From Cyathus striatus (Eukaryota > Basidiomycota > Agaricomycetes > Agaricales > Nidulariaceae), in the NCBI GenBank assembly GCA_025738555.1, contig JAOVFP010000022.1:124001-188000 (forward strand): a DNA stretch of 64,000 nucleotides, in the 5' to 3' direction. The notes below the pieces were generated by a model. It was given only the letters and a program-made list of their open reading frames with translations. It made no database searches and was not told the DNA's origin. This document shows positions 24,726-35,950 of the stretch, one piece after another (positions within the stretch are counted from its first letter, which is position 1; the number at the start of each line of letters is the position of its first letter). The position numbers and the translations under genes were made by a program.

Positions 24726-27189
24726 AATAAAGCCAAGCAGTCTATTCGTCAATAACTGGTTTTCTACTGCTTCTTGATAGATGAGATAGTACATCCAAAT
24801 GTATAAACCATTGTGCAGTACTTGTTGATGATGCTGTCGGTTTGTATCTTTAAATAATGCCAGTGATTTTCACGAGATCATCCATCACTAAATTTTGGGC
24901 CAACTTGTGAGCGGTTATAACCCATCATGATGCACCGCAATTAACATAATCTACCGTAATCTCATGACCGTCTCATAACTGATGTTAATTAATCTTGAGT
25001 TACCCTCAACTTGATAATTCTGGATGGTTCATCACAATTCAGCTGATAGTTACATATATGTTATAAGTTTATCTAACATTGCAATAGAATTATGTTTTAT
25101 TATGTAGTTATATCGAACTTGTAACTATGGTGGATGCATAAATACCAACAATATGCAGTTTTGAACTCAGCAATACTTGTTCATTAGGATTCGGGACATT
25201 AGATCAACATTAGATTTATTTTATTGTTGAATACTACATATACAAATATTGTAGCAATGTGGTAATCTATCATGTAACGACAATAAGGATAACTATGGTA
25301 GTTTAAGCAGCTAGCATAACAGTGGTTAAGATATGAAGATGATTAAAGAGACTATGCGAACATAGAAAGGTACTTACAAGGTTTAAAAATTGGGGCTCAA
25401 GCAGGGTAGTGCTTTCAATGCAGTGGAATTCTGCCTGCTTATATGCTTTTAGATGTGGAGTACTCTTACAAATACTTTCAGTCATGGAGCCATAAAGTGT
25501 TATAGGGCTCTGAGTCCGAGTGCACATGCTATCCTTGGTACATTTGGAGTCAGTGATGTCATGCATAGTAAGCACGGATATGGAGACTTTCAACCACTAA
25601 TATAAGTATTTGTGTTGCAACAAACCAGAGGTGATAATAAATTATAGCAAGACCTTAGTCTTCAGTAGCCCTTAGATCTTAAACCTAGCACCAGTAATAG
25701 GTCTATTTAGGCAAATTATTTGACAACCTGAGCACTCTGTGCAAGTGTTTTGGACAATTATAATCCCAATCTCAGAATTTTGTGACCTCAGACACAAACA
25801 TACTCATGTACTGCTCGTAATAACATGATCATGGTACAGTGATAATAACTATAGTATGTTATGATGTATCATGATCTTAATGTAAAAGTAGTGGGAAGTA
25901 GTGAGCACGTTATATTGGCTACACCAAAGCATTAAGTGTTGACAGCATACTATAGCAAGGACTGGTAGAATGAGAATGAACAAGCTAGCATATGATGTTT
26001 GCACCTAAAAATTCAGAGGTAGGAACTGCTGTCCCCCTGGTAAGACACTGTAAGAGCGAGTTGTCATTAACTCACTATGGCCAAAGCTCCACCAGCCATA
26101 ACAATGAAGTGCATAGCAAGATGATAAGTATATTGGAGTCTAATGAGCAAGTGGCCAGCTGTATGTTCAAAAGTCATTCAAAATTTCTGGGCATAGAGAA
26201 ATAATCAAGTTAACACACATGTTGTCTAAATAAAATAAGTATGGAAAGTCTAATGACCACACTCAAACACATCAATTATAATTGAGCTCCAGTGTCCAGC
26301 AACACAGCTTCTCAGTTAGATATTACAATCTCGGTTTCAGAATTTCACTTAAGCGAGACTGAGCACTTACTAACTGAAGCATGGTTGTCTGGTACAGCAG
26401 TAACTTCAAGAAATTATTTAGTTCATTACTGTAAAATATTATAATATACCTTAGTCTCAGCTACCCAGCTGTTAGCACTGGGCCAAATCCAAATTAGGAT
26501 TTACCATCATGAACATCTGGGAAACTACCAACAGGTTTGGGAGGGGTATGAATTCAGTGTCCTTGGGCTTCGCAAGTCCTCATCTGCTGGCATATTTGAT
26601 GGTTCTTGATATTAGTAATCACATTAGTCACCATTATGATGTAGCTTGATGTAATTAATCATGTTATGTAATCGTGCTCATTTCAATTGCCTCGGGTTGA
26701 TTTCAGTCCCATTGCATTGATTTCAATCCCCTCATGTTAATTTCAGGTCACCTTGGGTTGATTCCAACTTTCAACTGAGAAGACCCTGGTTACGAGTCAA
26801 TGTACTGATGCAAAGCAGGCCGCTGGTACATCAACCACTGGGCATCTTCATACAAGCCTCCTACATTAGATTTCTAGCCACAAGGGGTCAATGGATGTGC
26901 ATTTGTGGTAGGTGTATCCTATTTCCTTCAGTGTCTTAGGCTTTACCATTTCGGCCTTCTTATGTTCCTCATTTTTAACAAGAGTGGTCTCAATATAATT
27001 GTTTCAATATCTAATCCTTTCTTCTGTCATTAATCATTCTATTTCACTATTTAGAATCACTTTAATACTGGCTTTATCACATATGCTCTTCACCACACAA
27101 AGCTTCACCCCTCTGCTGCGATCACAGCTTTAATCCTTTCCCCACTACCAGAAACTCTATTCATGTCTGTGTTCATGTCGGCCTCCAAG
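24726..27189. other. AT-rich, CpG-poor intergenic sequence
   Basis: No gene is supported. A short degenerate run of TTGATTTCA-type words with about 20-22 bp spacing lies at 26690-26775. Open frames at 25303-25593 and 25992-26204 show no motifs. Confidence 0.4.
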
Positions 27190-27194
27190 GTTAT

Positions 27195-27960
27195 TGTTAT
27201 GTACCGATTCCCTTCCTACTGGGAAACGAATGCGACGACACCCGGAGGGCATGGGAGAACTATAACGGAAACCCGAAGTGAGTATGGGTATGGGAACGAG
27301 AGCGGAAGTGCAGAAGTGAACTGTGGCTTCAGCATATGTGCTGTGCCGCCTGGATATCCCCAGGGAATGGTTTGTATTTCACAACAGACAATATCCAATG
27401 TAAGGAAACGTTCCAGAGTATAAGAGAGGGCTTCGCCACTACACTAGGCAGTGGGAGAGAAACACGAAGGAAAACCCGGAGCGGGTTTCAGAACTTAGTG
27501 TAGGAAGAAAGTGTACAGAGTTGATACGAATACTGAAGACTACCTATTACATCTGGAAGACTACTTATACTAAGTAGGAACCTGTAGATACGAATGTAGA
27601 AGTATTATACAAAGGACAAGTCAAAGGAGTAAGTAGGAAATGAAGTCTGGGCAAAGCGGAGTAGGGGCGCAAATGACGTGCTCAGAATGAAGAATAAGGA
27701 ACTAATCTACAAAGGCCATAATGAAACGTATAAGTAGGAATGGAAGAGAGGAGTAATAGAATGATGACGTGGTGAGGCCGTCATAAGAGAAAGTACGTAT
27801 CCGAAGTATCTGATAGAAAACCCGACAGGTTCTGGGTACATTCCTGGGCGGGAACGTCGGGAAGTGTAAACCCGAAGCGGGTACGTTCCGGGAACGGACC
27901 GGGTATGTTAGAAGGTCACGTGGGAACGTCGGCACAATGTATCCGGACACGGATATAACA
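27195..27960. mobile_element. Solo LTR with 5-bp target duplication GTTAT
   Basis: The 766-bp segment begins TGTTATGTACCG and ends CACGGATATAACA, so it has TG..CA-type ends with inverted TGTTAT/ATAACA. GTTAT is present on both sides (27190-27194 and 27961-27965). There is no internal retroelement sequence, so it is a solo LTR left by LTR-LTR recombination. A diverged relative is at 61833-62530. It shares no obvious sequence with the Gypsy LTRs at 31.5/38.0 kb. Confidence 0.85.
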
Positions 27961-27965
27961 GTTAT

Positions 27966-28370
27966 GTGTGATGATACTTACTTGAATACTTAGGTCTTGG
28001 ACAATATCATTCATCATTAGCTATTCATTGCCAAATAACAATTTGTTTTCCATTACCTTACTCTATATATACTAATATACTAACAAAGTTTACCAATACA
28101 TCTTGTTTGAAGTACATAAGTTTTCAATACTCTCTATTACAGTATTCTTTCTTCACACGATTACATAACATGATTAATTACATCAAACTTACATCAGGAC
28201 CCTTGGTAATCCCTCTAAAGGTTTGATACCAAAATCATGTTTTTTTGCTCATAATAGGGGGATAAAATTTGCTAAAATTTTCTCAAATTCTAGGGGGATA
28301 GTGTATCTAAGCCACTAACTCTCACATTTATAGGGGGACAAAATATTAAACCTCCAAATTTGTACCTCTG
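27966..28370. other. AT-rich spacer with three TAGGGGGAYA words
   Basis: The word TAGGGGGATA/ACA occurs at about 28255, 28296 and 28334 with about 40-bp spacing. No gene is seen. The region leads into a fragment of the foldback-element arm. Confidence 0.4.
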
Positions 28371-28371
28371 G

Positions 28372-28511
28372 GAGGTCTCACTGAATTAACGTTCAATCCT
28401 AAAACGGAACGTGAGATATATATCACGAGACTTAATCTATTCCCCTTTAACTCGGAATAAGAACTGCATACCGCTCTAGTAGAGAGACCTCCCATTGGGT
28501 CTGGGAAGGAG
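28372..28511 (+). repeat. Fragment of the foldback element arm (partner 59818-59975 / 60702-60860)
   Basis: GGGAGGTCTCACTGAATTAA, CAATCCTAAAACGGAACG, CTATTCCCCTTTAACTCGG, GCTCTAGTAGAGAGACCTCC and GGGAAGGAGAC appear in the same order as in the arms of the 59-62.7 kb element. This copy keeps CG where the 60.7-kb arm has TG or CA. Confidence 0.7.
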
Positions 28512-28700
28512 ACTGCCTCTAAACTATACTGAGGATATTAGGCCTCGTAGTACTACTGTACTGGAGAACATGCATATACTTGCCGTGCTTTCTTCTCTGT
28601 AAAGTTGCCGTTTAGGCGCTGTCAAGACATGGAAGCGTGGATACCACCTAGCAAATGATTACGACATCTGTATGACTTGATCCCAATGAAAGGTGATTAG
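28512..28700. repeat. Dispersed repeat, copy B (partner at 14303-14512)
   Basis: See copy A. Starts TCTAAACTATACTGAGGATA. It is the CpG-preserving copy, with CG at about seven places where copy A has TG or CA. It directly follows the foldback-arm fragment. Confidence 0.7.
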
Positions 28701-30960
28701 CTAAAGGCTAAAGCTACCGGCTTCCCGGCACAGCTGGGTCACGCCGGTCGCAGCGTCCACTGAGGCGGCAAACAGAGGCAAGCAAGAAAATTGCCCCCCC
28801 TTTGCCTCGTACTTAAGATAGGCGACATCAGAAACTGTCACCTTTATGTAATACAAAATCTTGTCTCCGCAACATCTGAAATTGCTCCCTCACACATCAT
28901 TTTTATGCAAATCTAACTCCAACAATGTATAGTTTAATGTAATTGAAACAAAATGTTCGAATTTTTTTCTAAAATTTTTGAGTACATTCTGAGAAATTTA
29001 GGGTCCAAGTTTTCAAATAGGAAATGGCTTAAAACATCATTTTATGTAAAGGCCAGCGGCACTGTGATTAATCGTTGACTTTCAGGGATATTGTACTGTT
29101 TCTTCTCAACAGGTCACGCAGTTGTGGCATCTCTGCTGCTCATCGTGAGCCGTATTCGTCTTTTTGTCTTATCTTCTGTTCCTCTTGAGTATTCCATGTT
29201 TCTTGCCAACGCCGGTGATGATCGTGCCAGTGCCTTGCTTGAAGTTTATTCAGTTCGCAAGGGCTCGTCAATGGGCGCCTATCAATGTGTTTAAATCGCC
29301 AATCAAACCTCCAATTTGGTTCGGTCCTCCATCCTCTTCATCGCTTCATGTTGCATCACATTTTTCCCTCCATACTTCGTGTTGTGACCGTCTTTACTAC
29401 TATGTACCTGACGGCTCAAACTTGCAGAGACCGTAATCCTCTGTTCGTGCTTGTTCACTTGTGAACTGCCATTTCCTTCGTTTCAACCCCTCTATCCACC
29501 TATACTTTGCTTTATACGAACGTCAGGCTAATTTAACTCGTTCTATACTCCCTAACATTACATTGACGTTACTCTAGGTCGCACATCTTCCGACTTCGTT
29601 TAGACCCCGAGACACTTCTAAGAGCATGCTCTACGTACCCTTCGCCTTTCGGTATCATTCAAAGTTCGTGTGTTTCCCACTCTTCTTTTCGCTCCATACC
29701 AACGTGATACGCTGTTATCCAAGGGCCACATATATATGTCATGAACTTTTCGTTGGTCTGTTCTGTTAAGTTCTATCAGCGCATTGTGGTGCGTATGTCT
29801 ATGCCTTCTTCCTCCTTCGCCACTTTTTGCTCTCTGCTCATTTTGTTACTCTATTAATCATCTCCCTCTCTCGCCCTTCCTGGTTCTATTTATATGTCGC
29901 CTTCCGGAGCTAATGCGCGTCGTAGGTTTAGTTGTTTTGAAGCTCGCTCTAGTAGTAAAGGTAAAGTTGTACAATTCGTTCATTTCAATTTATACAATTG
30001 AATTACGTACTTTTTCCTCTAGGATTACGGTAATAGAACGCTATCAAATGGATGTCAAAACGGTTGACAGCAGCTGCTGCTTACTTGGCCCACAAACATA
30101 GTACTGTGACCGCCCGTGGTTCTAGAACAAATCACTTTCGTCAGGGATATGATAGACGATGAGTATATTCCGTCATTGTCTAACCACACAGAGCTTTTTC
30201 CAGCTATTTGCACAATACACTACTCAATGTAGGTTTGGATAGCGTATAGGACGTGTAGTGAGGTAGAAGACATCAACAGGTTTCAGCGTGGACCACAGAT
30301 CATTGTCACAGAGTAGATTTCAGAAGATAAATTTGATCTTTTGTTTTGACAGTCATAGTCAGTTAAATATTAAGGATCTTCGTACCTAAATCGTTCCTCG
30401 CTCTACTTCTGTAACTCGTGCGTAATCGAATGTCATCATCCTGTCCCCCTACCTATAATATCTCAGCGCTCAGTGCCAATTGATGGCGGGAATCCGCGCA
30501 CTGCGTTCATCGAATTTCTCATGGGTATTATTATTACATGAACCCTATGATACGTGCGATACGATCGATTCCCCGAAACACTTCATCGACTTCGTGACTC
30601 CAATGCTAGCGCAGTTGTTAAAAATTACTCCCTGGGCCACACTGTTCTCGTCTCCAATCAAATTGTCTACTATTATATACATCGGAAGTCCCTATCATTT
30701 TTAAAAAACCTATACCAGAATTCACCATTGCACATCTGCAATTTGTACCTATTGTGTGAAGTCTCAATTTGAAAAGTATATTTAACAGGATCTAGAGGCC
30801 CGAGCGATGTAATCTGGCTGTGTAAAATTTTATAACCTGGAACAATTTCGACTTCGCCTTTGCCAATATAAGATTGACTACCAGGTGTATGGAGTGTTTT
30901 TAGTTGTGTAAGCGAAGAAGCTGTTTCTATCAATTGTCCCTAAAGAATGTTTAGTGATGC
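28701..30960. other. Intergenic, no firm gene
   Basis: Open frames at 29091-29436, 29784-30101 and 30480-30772 carry no recognisable domain. A minus-strand frame at 30673-30933 may be a further piece of the LRR-like gene that follows, but this is not demonstrable. Confidence 0.35.
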
Positions 30961-31078
30961 AGCAAGTTGGATTAGGAGCGAAACGAACCACAGAATTTTT
31001 AGGTTTGTAGTATTTCATTGGGAAGGGAATTCCTTCATGTTTATATTCATCCTGGTACAGTAGATCTTCATTTACATT

Positions 31079-31543
31079 TTAACCCACAGTCATGTACAAA
31101 TACTTGAGATTGACAAGAAATAAAATGGTGGGAACACAATGGTCCCCAAAAATCCACTTAGTCTTGTTATATGTGGCCTTGATTTTCAATCTTTCAAGAG
31201 AGGATGCATGACTGAGTAGGACACCAGTGGAGTAGATGGAATGAGATGAATCTGGTCCATACATGTGAAATTCAATTGAAAGAGATGTTAGGCTGGTGGG
31301 GGACTTCAAGTAATGATAGAAACTCTGAGAACTCCCAGATAATTCATGCACACAGATCTTTGTAAGATGTATTTTCTCACACCTGAGTCCAACCCAGATA
31401 TCATATACAATAACTTGTGCTTTTTCAATATGAATTGAATAGTAGTTGTTAACAGTGATTGATGTAAGTGATTGAAGATACAGTGGCAACAACTTCTTCT
31501 TTATGAAGTAGCCTGCTATATTAAGGTGTATAATATGCAGCTG
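31079..31543 (-). pseudogene. LRR-like (F-box type) gene, 3' part, cut by the Gypsy insertion
   Basis: The minus-strand frame contains leucine-rich segments (LTSLSIEFHMYG, HASSLERLKIKA, LVNLKYLYMTVG) typical of the repeats in Agaricomycete F-box/LRR proteins. It ends at a stop at 31079. Its upstream end is exactly the AGCTG duplication at 31539-31543, and the frame resumes without change at 38381 beyond the retrotransposon. It contains almost no CG. Whether the gene was alive at insertion cannot be decided; the reading frame was open across the site. Confidence 0.6.
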
Positions 31544-31918
31544 TGTTAGCGACAGACGAGCAAAATACTCGAAGCCGAACTTAAACACTCGAATGTGAGA
31601 AAGAGATGAGTCTTATTGCTAATCTGGAATAAACTAGCACAAGAATGACGAACTACTGACTAGAAAGACCGTATTTATAGAAAAGAATCATGAAGGAGTC
31701 GCATGTACATTAGTCTACACTACAACGCATGTTACTGTGCTTCTACATTAAGAACTCATGTAATACGTATGGCCGAACTGTGCAACTGTGCCCACAGTGA
31801 TGATGAGTAACGTATGTTGATACGCATGGTGTCCGCATTGTAGGTCATGTGACTAATCACATGACATAGATAAGATATTGATTAGATAAAAGATTAGATA
31901 AATGGTGAAATCCTAACA
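31544..31918 (-). repeat. 3' LTR of the Gypsy element
   Basis: 375 bp, ends TG..CA in both readings (TGTTAG..CTAACA). On the minus strand it carries the promoter copy (TATAAATA) and the 11-nt word ATTCTTGTGCT at 31636-31646. Confidence 0.95.
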
Positions 31919-31920
31919 TT

Positions 31921-31933
31921 ACCCCCCCTTTAA
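31921..31933 (-). other. Polypurine tract
   Basis: On the minus strand AAAGGGGGGGT lies two or three bases before the 3' LTR, the expected place for the plus-strand DNA primer. Confidence 0.8.
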
Positions 31934-31944
31934 GAGTCGTGTCT

Positions 31945-32097
31945 TCACGACATTTCAATAGATTCTTCCGCTTGAGGTGGTCGTTCTTGAATTCGAAGAA
32001 TAATTCGAGGTATATAATGACCGAGTATAAAAACGGCCATGCAAAGAATGAAGATGACAATAACGTAGATCAAAAGAGTGATGTTGTTGGAGAGCAT
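31945..32097 (-). CDS. 50-aa single-helix membrane ORF between pol and the polypurine tract
   Basis: An ATG at 32097 (minus strand) opens 50 codons to TGA at 31945, starting MLSNNITLLIYVIVIFIL and ending ..QAEESIEMS. Residues about 7-27 form one strongly hydrophobic helix, followed by an Arg-rich juxtamembrane stretch (PRIILRIQER) and an acidic tail, the pattern of a tiny single-pass membrane protein. It begins 38 bp beyond the pol stop in a different frame. It is far too short for an envelope protein. I know of no assigned function. It may be real because it is open in a young element and occupies the only gap before the polypurine tract. Confidence 0.5.
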   Translation of the reverse strand: MLSNNITLLIYVIVIFILCMAVFILGHYIPRIILRIQERPPQAEESIEMS

Positions 32098-32134
32098 TTT
32101 GAATAATTTTTAGTTGTTAAAGAATGTTGCGTTT

Positions 32135-35100
32135 TTATACATTTGGACATTCCGGATTTTCCCGATGAAATTTGTTTAATAGACTCTTAGATCCGGATAA
32201 TGACGTAATCGGTTCCCATGTACAATGATCATAAGAGTAACCTTTCCATTTAATTTTGTATAAAACTTTCTTCCGATTTATTTTCCATGCTAGTATTGCT
32301 TCTACTTCGTATTGTTCCTGATCGTCTATTACAACAGCAGGTGGAGGTTTAGGTTTCTGTTGTGATTTAAATTGTGCAGGTATATGTTTCGTAAGTAGTT
32401 GCGTGTTGTATACAGGGTGTTTTCGGTTCCAAGTTTTCGGTAATTGGATTTCATAAGAGGCTAGTCCAACTTTCTTTATTACTTTAAATGGTCCGTATCG
32501 TTTGTCATCTAGTTTTGCAACCGGTCTATCGGATTTGATGTTGATTCCTTCTACGTAAACAAGATCACCAGGTTTGTATTCGGGTGACTCTTTTCGGTTT
32601 CTGTCATATCCTCTTTTCATTGCTTCATTGGATAATGTAAGAGCTGCCTTTGCATTTTCTCTGGCTTTCGTTATTGTGGTGATAAATTCATCAACTCCAA
32701 TAGTACGTGATGTTCCATTAGGTCTAATTCCTCCATAAGGGTGATGTCCATACATTAAATAAAATGGTGTGTATCCGGTTGCTCTATGAACTGTATCATT
32801 ATAATTAAATTCTGTTACAGCTATTTTGTCTGCCCAATCGTCTTGGTCGTAGTTTACATAAATTCGAAGATATTGTTCTATCTCTTGATTTACGCGTTCT
32901 ACTTGTCCGTTTGTTTGAGGTCGATATGCTGTTGATAAGTTCATTTTGACCCCTAAACGTTTGGTGAATTCTTTTGTGAAATGAGATGCGAATTGCGATC
33001 CTCGATCACTGATAACACGTTGTGGCATTCCGAAGTTTTTAAATACTTTTTCTAAATATAATTCTGCCACTCCTGGACTATCAATTTCCTTATTGCATGG
33101 AATAAATGCCGCCATTTTAGTAAATCGATCCACTACTACCATTAAGAAGTCGAATCCTTGGGAATACGGAAGTGGTCCGACAAAATCTATTGATATGGTA
33201 TGCCATGGTCCCTCGGGAATACTATTGGGGTTTAATAATCCAATTGGTTTTGATTGGTGAATATTTGTCCTTTGACATGCTTCACATCCAGAGACATATT
33301 TAATTATATCAGATCTGATTCGTGGCCACCAGTAATTTCTCGTTATTAATTCCTGGGTCTTATATTCTCCATGATGTCCGGATATGGCTGAATCATGACA
33401 TAGCTTAATTATTCGTTCTCTGAGTTTAGTATTTTTTGGAATATAAACTCGATCCTTCCATGTGATTATTCCTTCTGGTGATTTGACCCAATCTTTAGAT
33501 TTGAGGTTAAGCATTTTTACTACTTCTTTATCTTGATTGTTTCTGGATTTTCGAACTTGTTCCATTATTTCTTCATCTTCACCGTGAACATCATATGTTT
33601 GTCTAAAATGTTCCGGTTTAAGGAGAATAATATCTTCATTGTCATGTTCTCCTTGTTCATGTCCAGCTCGTTGAGATAATAAATCTGCCTTTGTCATTTG
33701 ATTTCCGGGTTTGTGATGTAATGTATAATGAAATTCCGATAATTCAGTTGACCATCTCGCTTGTTGGCGATTTAATTTTTGTGGTTTCCTGAAGTATTGA
33801 AGATTTTTATGATCTGTCCAGATTTCAAATATTTGTTGTGCTCCTAAAAGGTATTGTCTCCATGTATCTAATGCTCTCATGATTGCGAGCATTTCTTTGT
33901 CATAGATTTCGTAATTCCTTTCTGTCGGACTTAAAGCATGCGATAAAAATGCGATTGGTTTCCATTTTCCATCAATTTGCTCTTGGGAAAGAATGGCTCC
34001 ATTGGCGAAATCAGATGAATCGGCTTCAACACGGTATTTTCCTTCATCATTCGGCATTGCTAATATCGGTGCCGATATGATTTGATCTTTTAGTTCAGAA
34101 AACGCTAGTGCTTGAGCAAGTTCCCACTTCCATTCGTTTTTTCCGGTTAATTCATGAAGAGGTTTTGCTATTTTTGCAAATCCTTGAATGAATCTTTGAT
34201 AGAAATTAATAAATCCTAAAAATTGTTGGAGTTCCCGTTTATTGTTAGGAACTGGCCAATCGACTACTGCTTTTACTTTCTCAGAATCCATTCGTACTGA
34301 ATTCTTTGAAATGATAAGACCGAGATATTCTACTTCAGCTTTTTCAAAAAAACATTTTTCTGGTTTTAGGTATAACTCGTGTTCTTCTAATTTTCTGAGA
34401 ACTCGTTTTACCATCTTCCTATGTTCTTCTAAAGTTTCCGTAAATATGAGAATATCATCCATGTAGACTATAACTGTTCCTTCATTAATTTCTGTCCTAA
34501 AAATATCGTTCATCATGGTTTGGAATGTTGCCGGGGAATTGGTAAGTCCGAAAAACATAACTAAAGGTTCGAATAATCCTCGATTAGTTCTAAATGCGGC
34601 ATACTGTTCGTCTCCTTCTTTGATTCGAACATTATTGTATCCCCATCTAATATCTAATTTGGTGAAATATCGTGCCTTTTTTAGTTTATCTACTAACTCT
34701 TGAATTAACGGTAAAGGGTATCTATTTTTAATCGTTATTTCATTTAGTTTTCGATAGTCTTGAATCGGTCTTAAAGATCCATCTTTCTTTTTGATGAAAA
34801 AGAAGGGTGATGCCCAAGGTGATTTAGAAGGTCTAATGCGTCCTGAATTAAGATTTTCATCAAGAAATTCATCCAATTGTTTTTGTTCGTCTAAATTTAA
34901 TGGATAAATTTTGCAATCGAATGATGTAGCTCCTGGGAGTAATTCGATCGCATGATCCCATGGTCGGCGAGGAGGAAGTTTATCAAATGATTCCTTTGAA
35001 AATACCCTTTCAAATTCATGGTAATACATTGGAACAGTTTCTTTCCAGTGCTTCTTCGGTTTTTGCTGATTTTGTGCTTCAGCAATTTTCGAAGCCGTGG

Positions 35101-35950
35101 TTTGGAAAGCTCTTAATTCGATCTGTTCGAATATATTAACCGCTATGATGTGATCATTGGATTCAAGATTTATCTGTTCATCTAGATCAGATTCATCTTC
35201 TTCGGGGTCCATCGTATTTATTAAAGGGGTACATTCTATCGGACATCGTGTGAATTTAATCGTTCCTTCCTTCCAATCTACTTCTGGATTATGGGTTCGA
35301 AGCCAATCATGTCCGATAAACATAGATGCCTTTCCCAAATTAATGACAGCTAACTGTAATATTTCTACATGTCTTCCATGTCTTACTCTTAGTTCGACAT
35401 AGTCGGTAATAGATCCATCACTGTTGAGAGTTCCGTCTGCATTGTAAACTGGAGAAGGTCGTGGATATCTCTTTGTTGTGAGTTGGTGTTCTTCTACGAA
35501 TCTTCGATTGATACAGGTCCCAGTACTTCCGCTATCAAGTAATGCTTTTAATCCATATGTCCGTTGAGTGTCTAATGTGGTGACCATTAAGTCAAGATCC
35601 ATCTGATTTCCGTTTGTTCCTCGGATAAATCTTTTAAGTTCTTTTAATTCCTTTAATGCTAGAATCACATCTTGATCTGAAAGATTATTTAATTCTGTGA
35701 TCGTTTTCTGAATTACTTCAGGTCTTCGTTTGGGATGTGTCCAAATACTTAACGTAGCCAAAGCTAACTCCGGTGTTTGGTCTTTTAATCTTCGTGCGAC
35801 CCAATACACGTTTCCTGGTTTTACTTCCTGATTAGGGAAGGCGCGTTTAGTTTTTTCTTTTTGTAACAATACGTATTTCGATTCCAGATCTACCATAGGT
35901 ACAGTTACATTAGAAGGTACATAAAAAGAGGCCGGCGAGTTCGCGCTCAC
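32135..35950 (-). CDS. Gypsy pol polyprotein with C-terminal chromodomain
   Basis: An uninterrupted frame of 1271 codons. In order: aspartic protease (LLDSGSTG, about residues 137-144), reverse transcriptase (KLDIRWGYNN at about 431, YMDD at 496-499), RNase H (about 641-760), integrase with HHCC zinc finger (SGHHGEY..GCEACQ, about 857-892) and DDE core (D922, D982, E1018), then a chromodomain (YKIKWKGYSYDHCTWEP, about 1228-1244) that in this clade targets integration to heterochromatin. The first codon of the open stretch is GTG. The frame overlaps the end of gag and lies at -1 to it, with no stop for at least 17 codons upstream, so expression as a Gag-Pol frameshift product is more likely than an own start; I see no perfect slippery heptamer. 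The protein should be enzymatically competent. Confidence 0.95.
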   Translation of the reverse strand: MSANSPASFYVPSNVTVPMVDLESKYVLLQKEKTKRAFPNQEVKPGNVYWVARRLKDQTPELALATLSIWTHPKRRPEVIQKTITELNNLSDQDVILALKELKELKRFIRGTNGNQMDLDLMVTTLDTQRTYGLKALLDSGSTGTCINRRFVEEHQLTTKRYPRPSPVYNADGTLNSDGSITDYVELRVRHGRHVEILQLAVINLGKASMFIGHDWLRTHNPEVDWKEGTIKFTRCPIECTPLINTMDPEEDESDLDEQINLESNDHIIAVNIFEQIELRAFQTTASKIAEAQNQQKPKKHWKETVPMYYHEFERVFSKESFDKLPPRRPWDHAIELLPGATSFDCKIYPLNLDEQKQLDEFLDENLNSGRIRPSKSPWASPFFFIKKKDGSLRPIQDYRKLNEITIKNRYPLPLIQELVDKLKKARYFTKLDIRWGYNNVRIKEGDEQYAAFRTNRGLFEPLVMFFGLTNSPATFQTMMNDIFRTEINEGTVIVYMDDILIFTETLEEHRKMVKRVLRKLEEHELYLKPEKCFFEKAEVEYLGLIISKNSVRMDSEKVKAVVDWPVPNNKRELQQFLGFINFYQRFIQGFAKIAKPLHELTGKNEWKWELAQALAFSELKDQIISAPILAMPNDEGKYRVEADSSDFANGAILSQEQIDGKWKPIAFLSHALSPTERNYEIYDKEMLAIMRALDTWRQYLLGAQQIFEIWTDHKNLQYFRKPQKLNRQQARWSTELSEFHYTLHHKPGNQMTKADLLSQRAGHEQGEHDNEDIILLKPEHFRQTYDVHGEDEEIMEQVRKSRNNQDKEVVKMLNLKSKDWVKSPEGIITWKDRVYIPKNTKLRERIIKLCHDSAISGHHGEYKTQELITRNYWWPRIRSDIIKYVSGCEACQRTNIHQSKPIGLLNPNSIPEGPWHTISIDFVGPLPYSQGFDFLMVVVDRFTKMAAFIPCNKEIDSPGVAELYLEKVFKNFGMPQRVISDRGSQFASHFTKEFTKRLGVKMNLSTAYRPQTNGQVERVNQEIEQYLRIYVNYDQDDWADKIAVTEFNYNDTVHRATGYTPFYLMYGHHPYGGIRPNGTSRTIGVDEFITTITKARENAKAALTLSNEAMKRGYDRNRKESPEYKPGDLVYVEGINIKSDRPVAKLDDKRYGPFKVIKKVGLASYEIQLPKTWNRKHPVYNTQLLTKHIPAQFKSQQKPKPPPAVVIDDQEQYEVEAILAWKINRKKVLYKIKWKGYSYDHCTWEPITSLSGSKSLLNKFHRENPECPNV

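Noticed and set aside
28250..28345. Telomere-like or G-quadruplex array (TAGGGGGATA words)
   Set aside because: Only three copies at about 40-bp spacing; not a telomeric repeat and not dense enough for a G4 claim.
35948..35950. GTG at the beginning of the pol frame as a start codon
   Set aside because: GTG is not a normal start in fungi, and the frame is open further upstream across the gag overlap, so a frameshift fusion is more likely.
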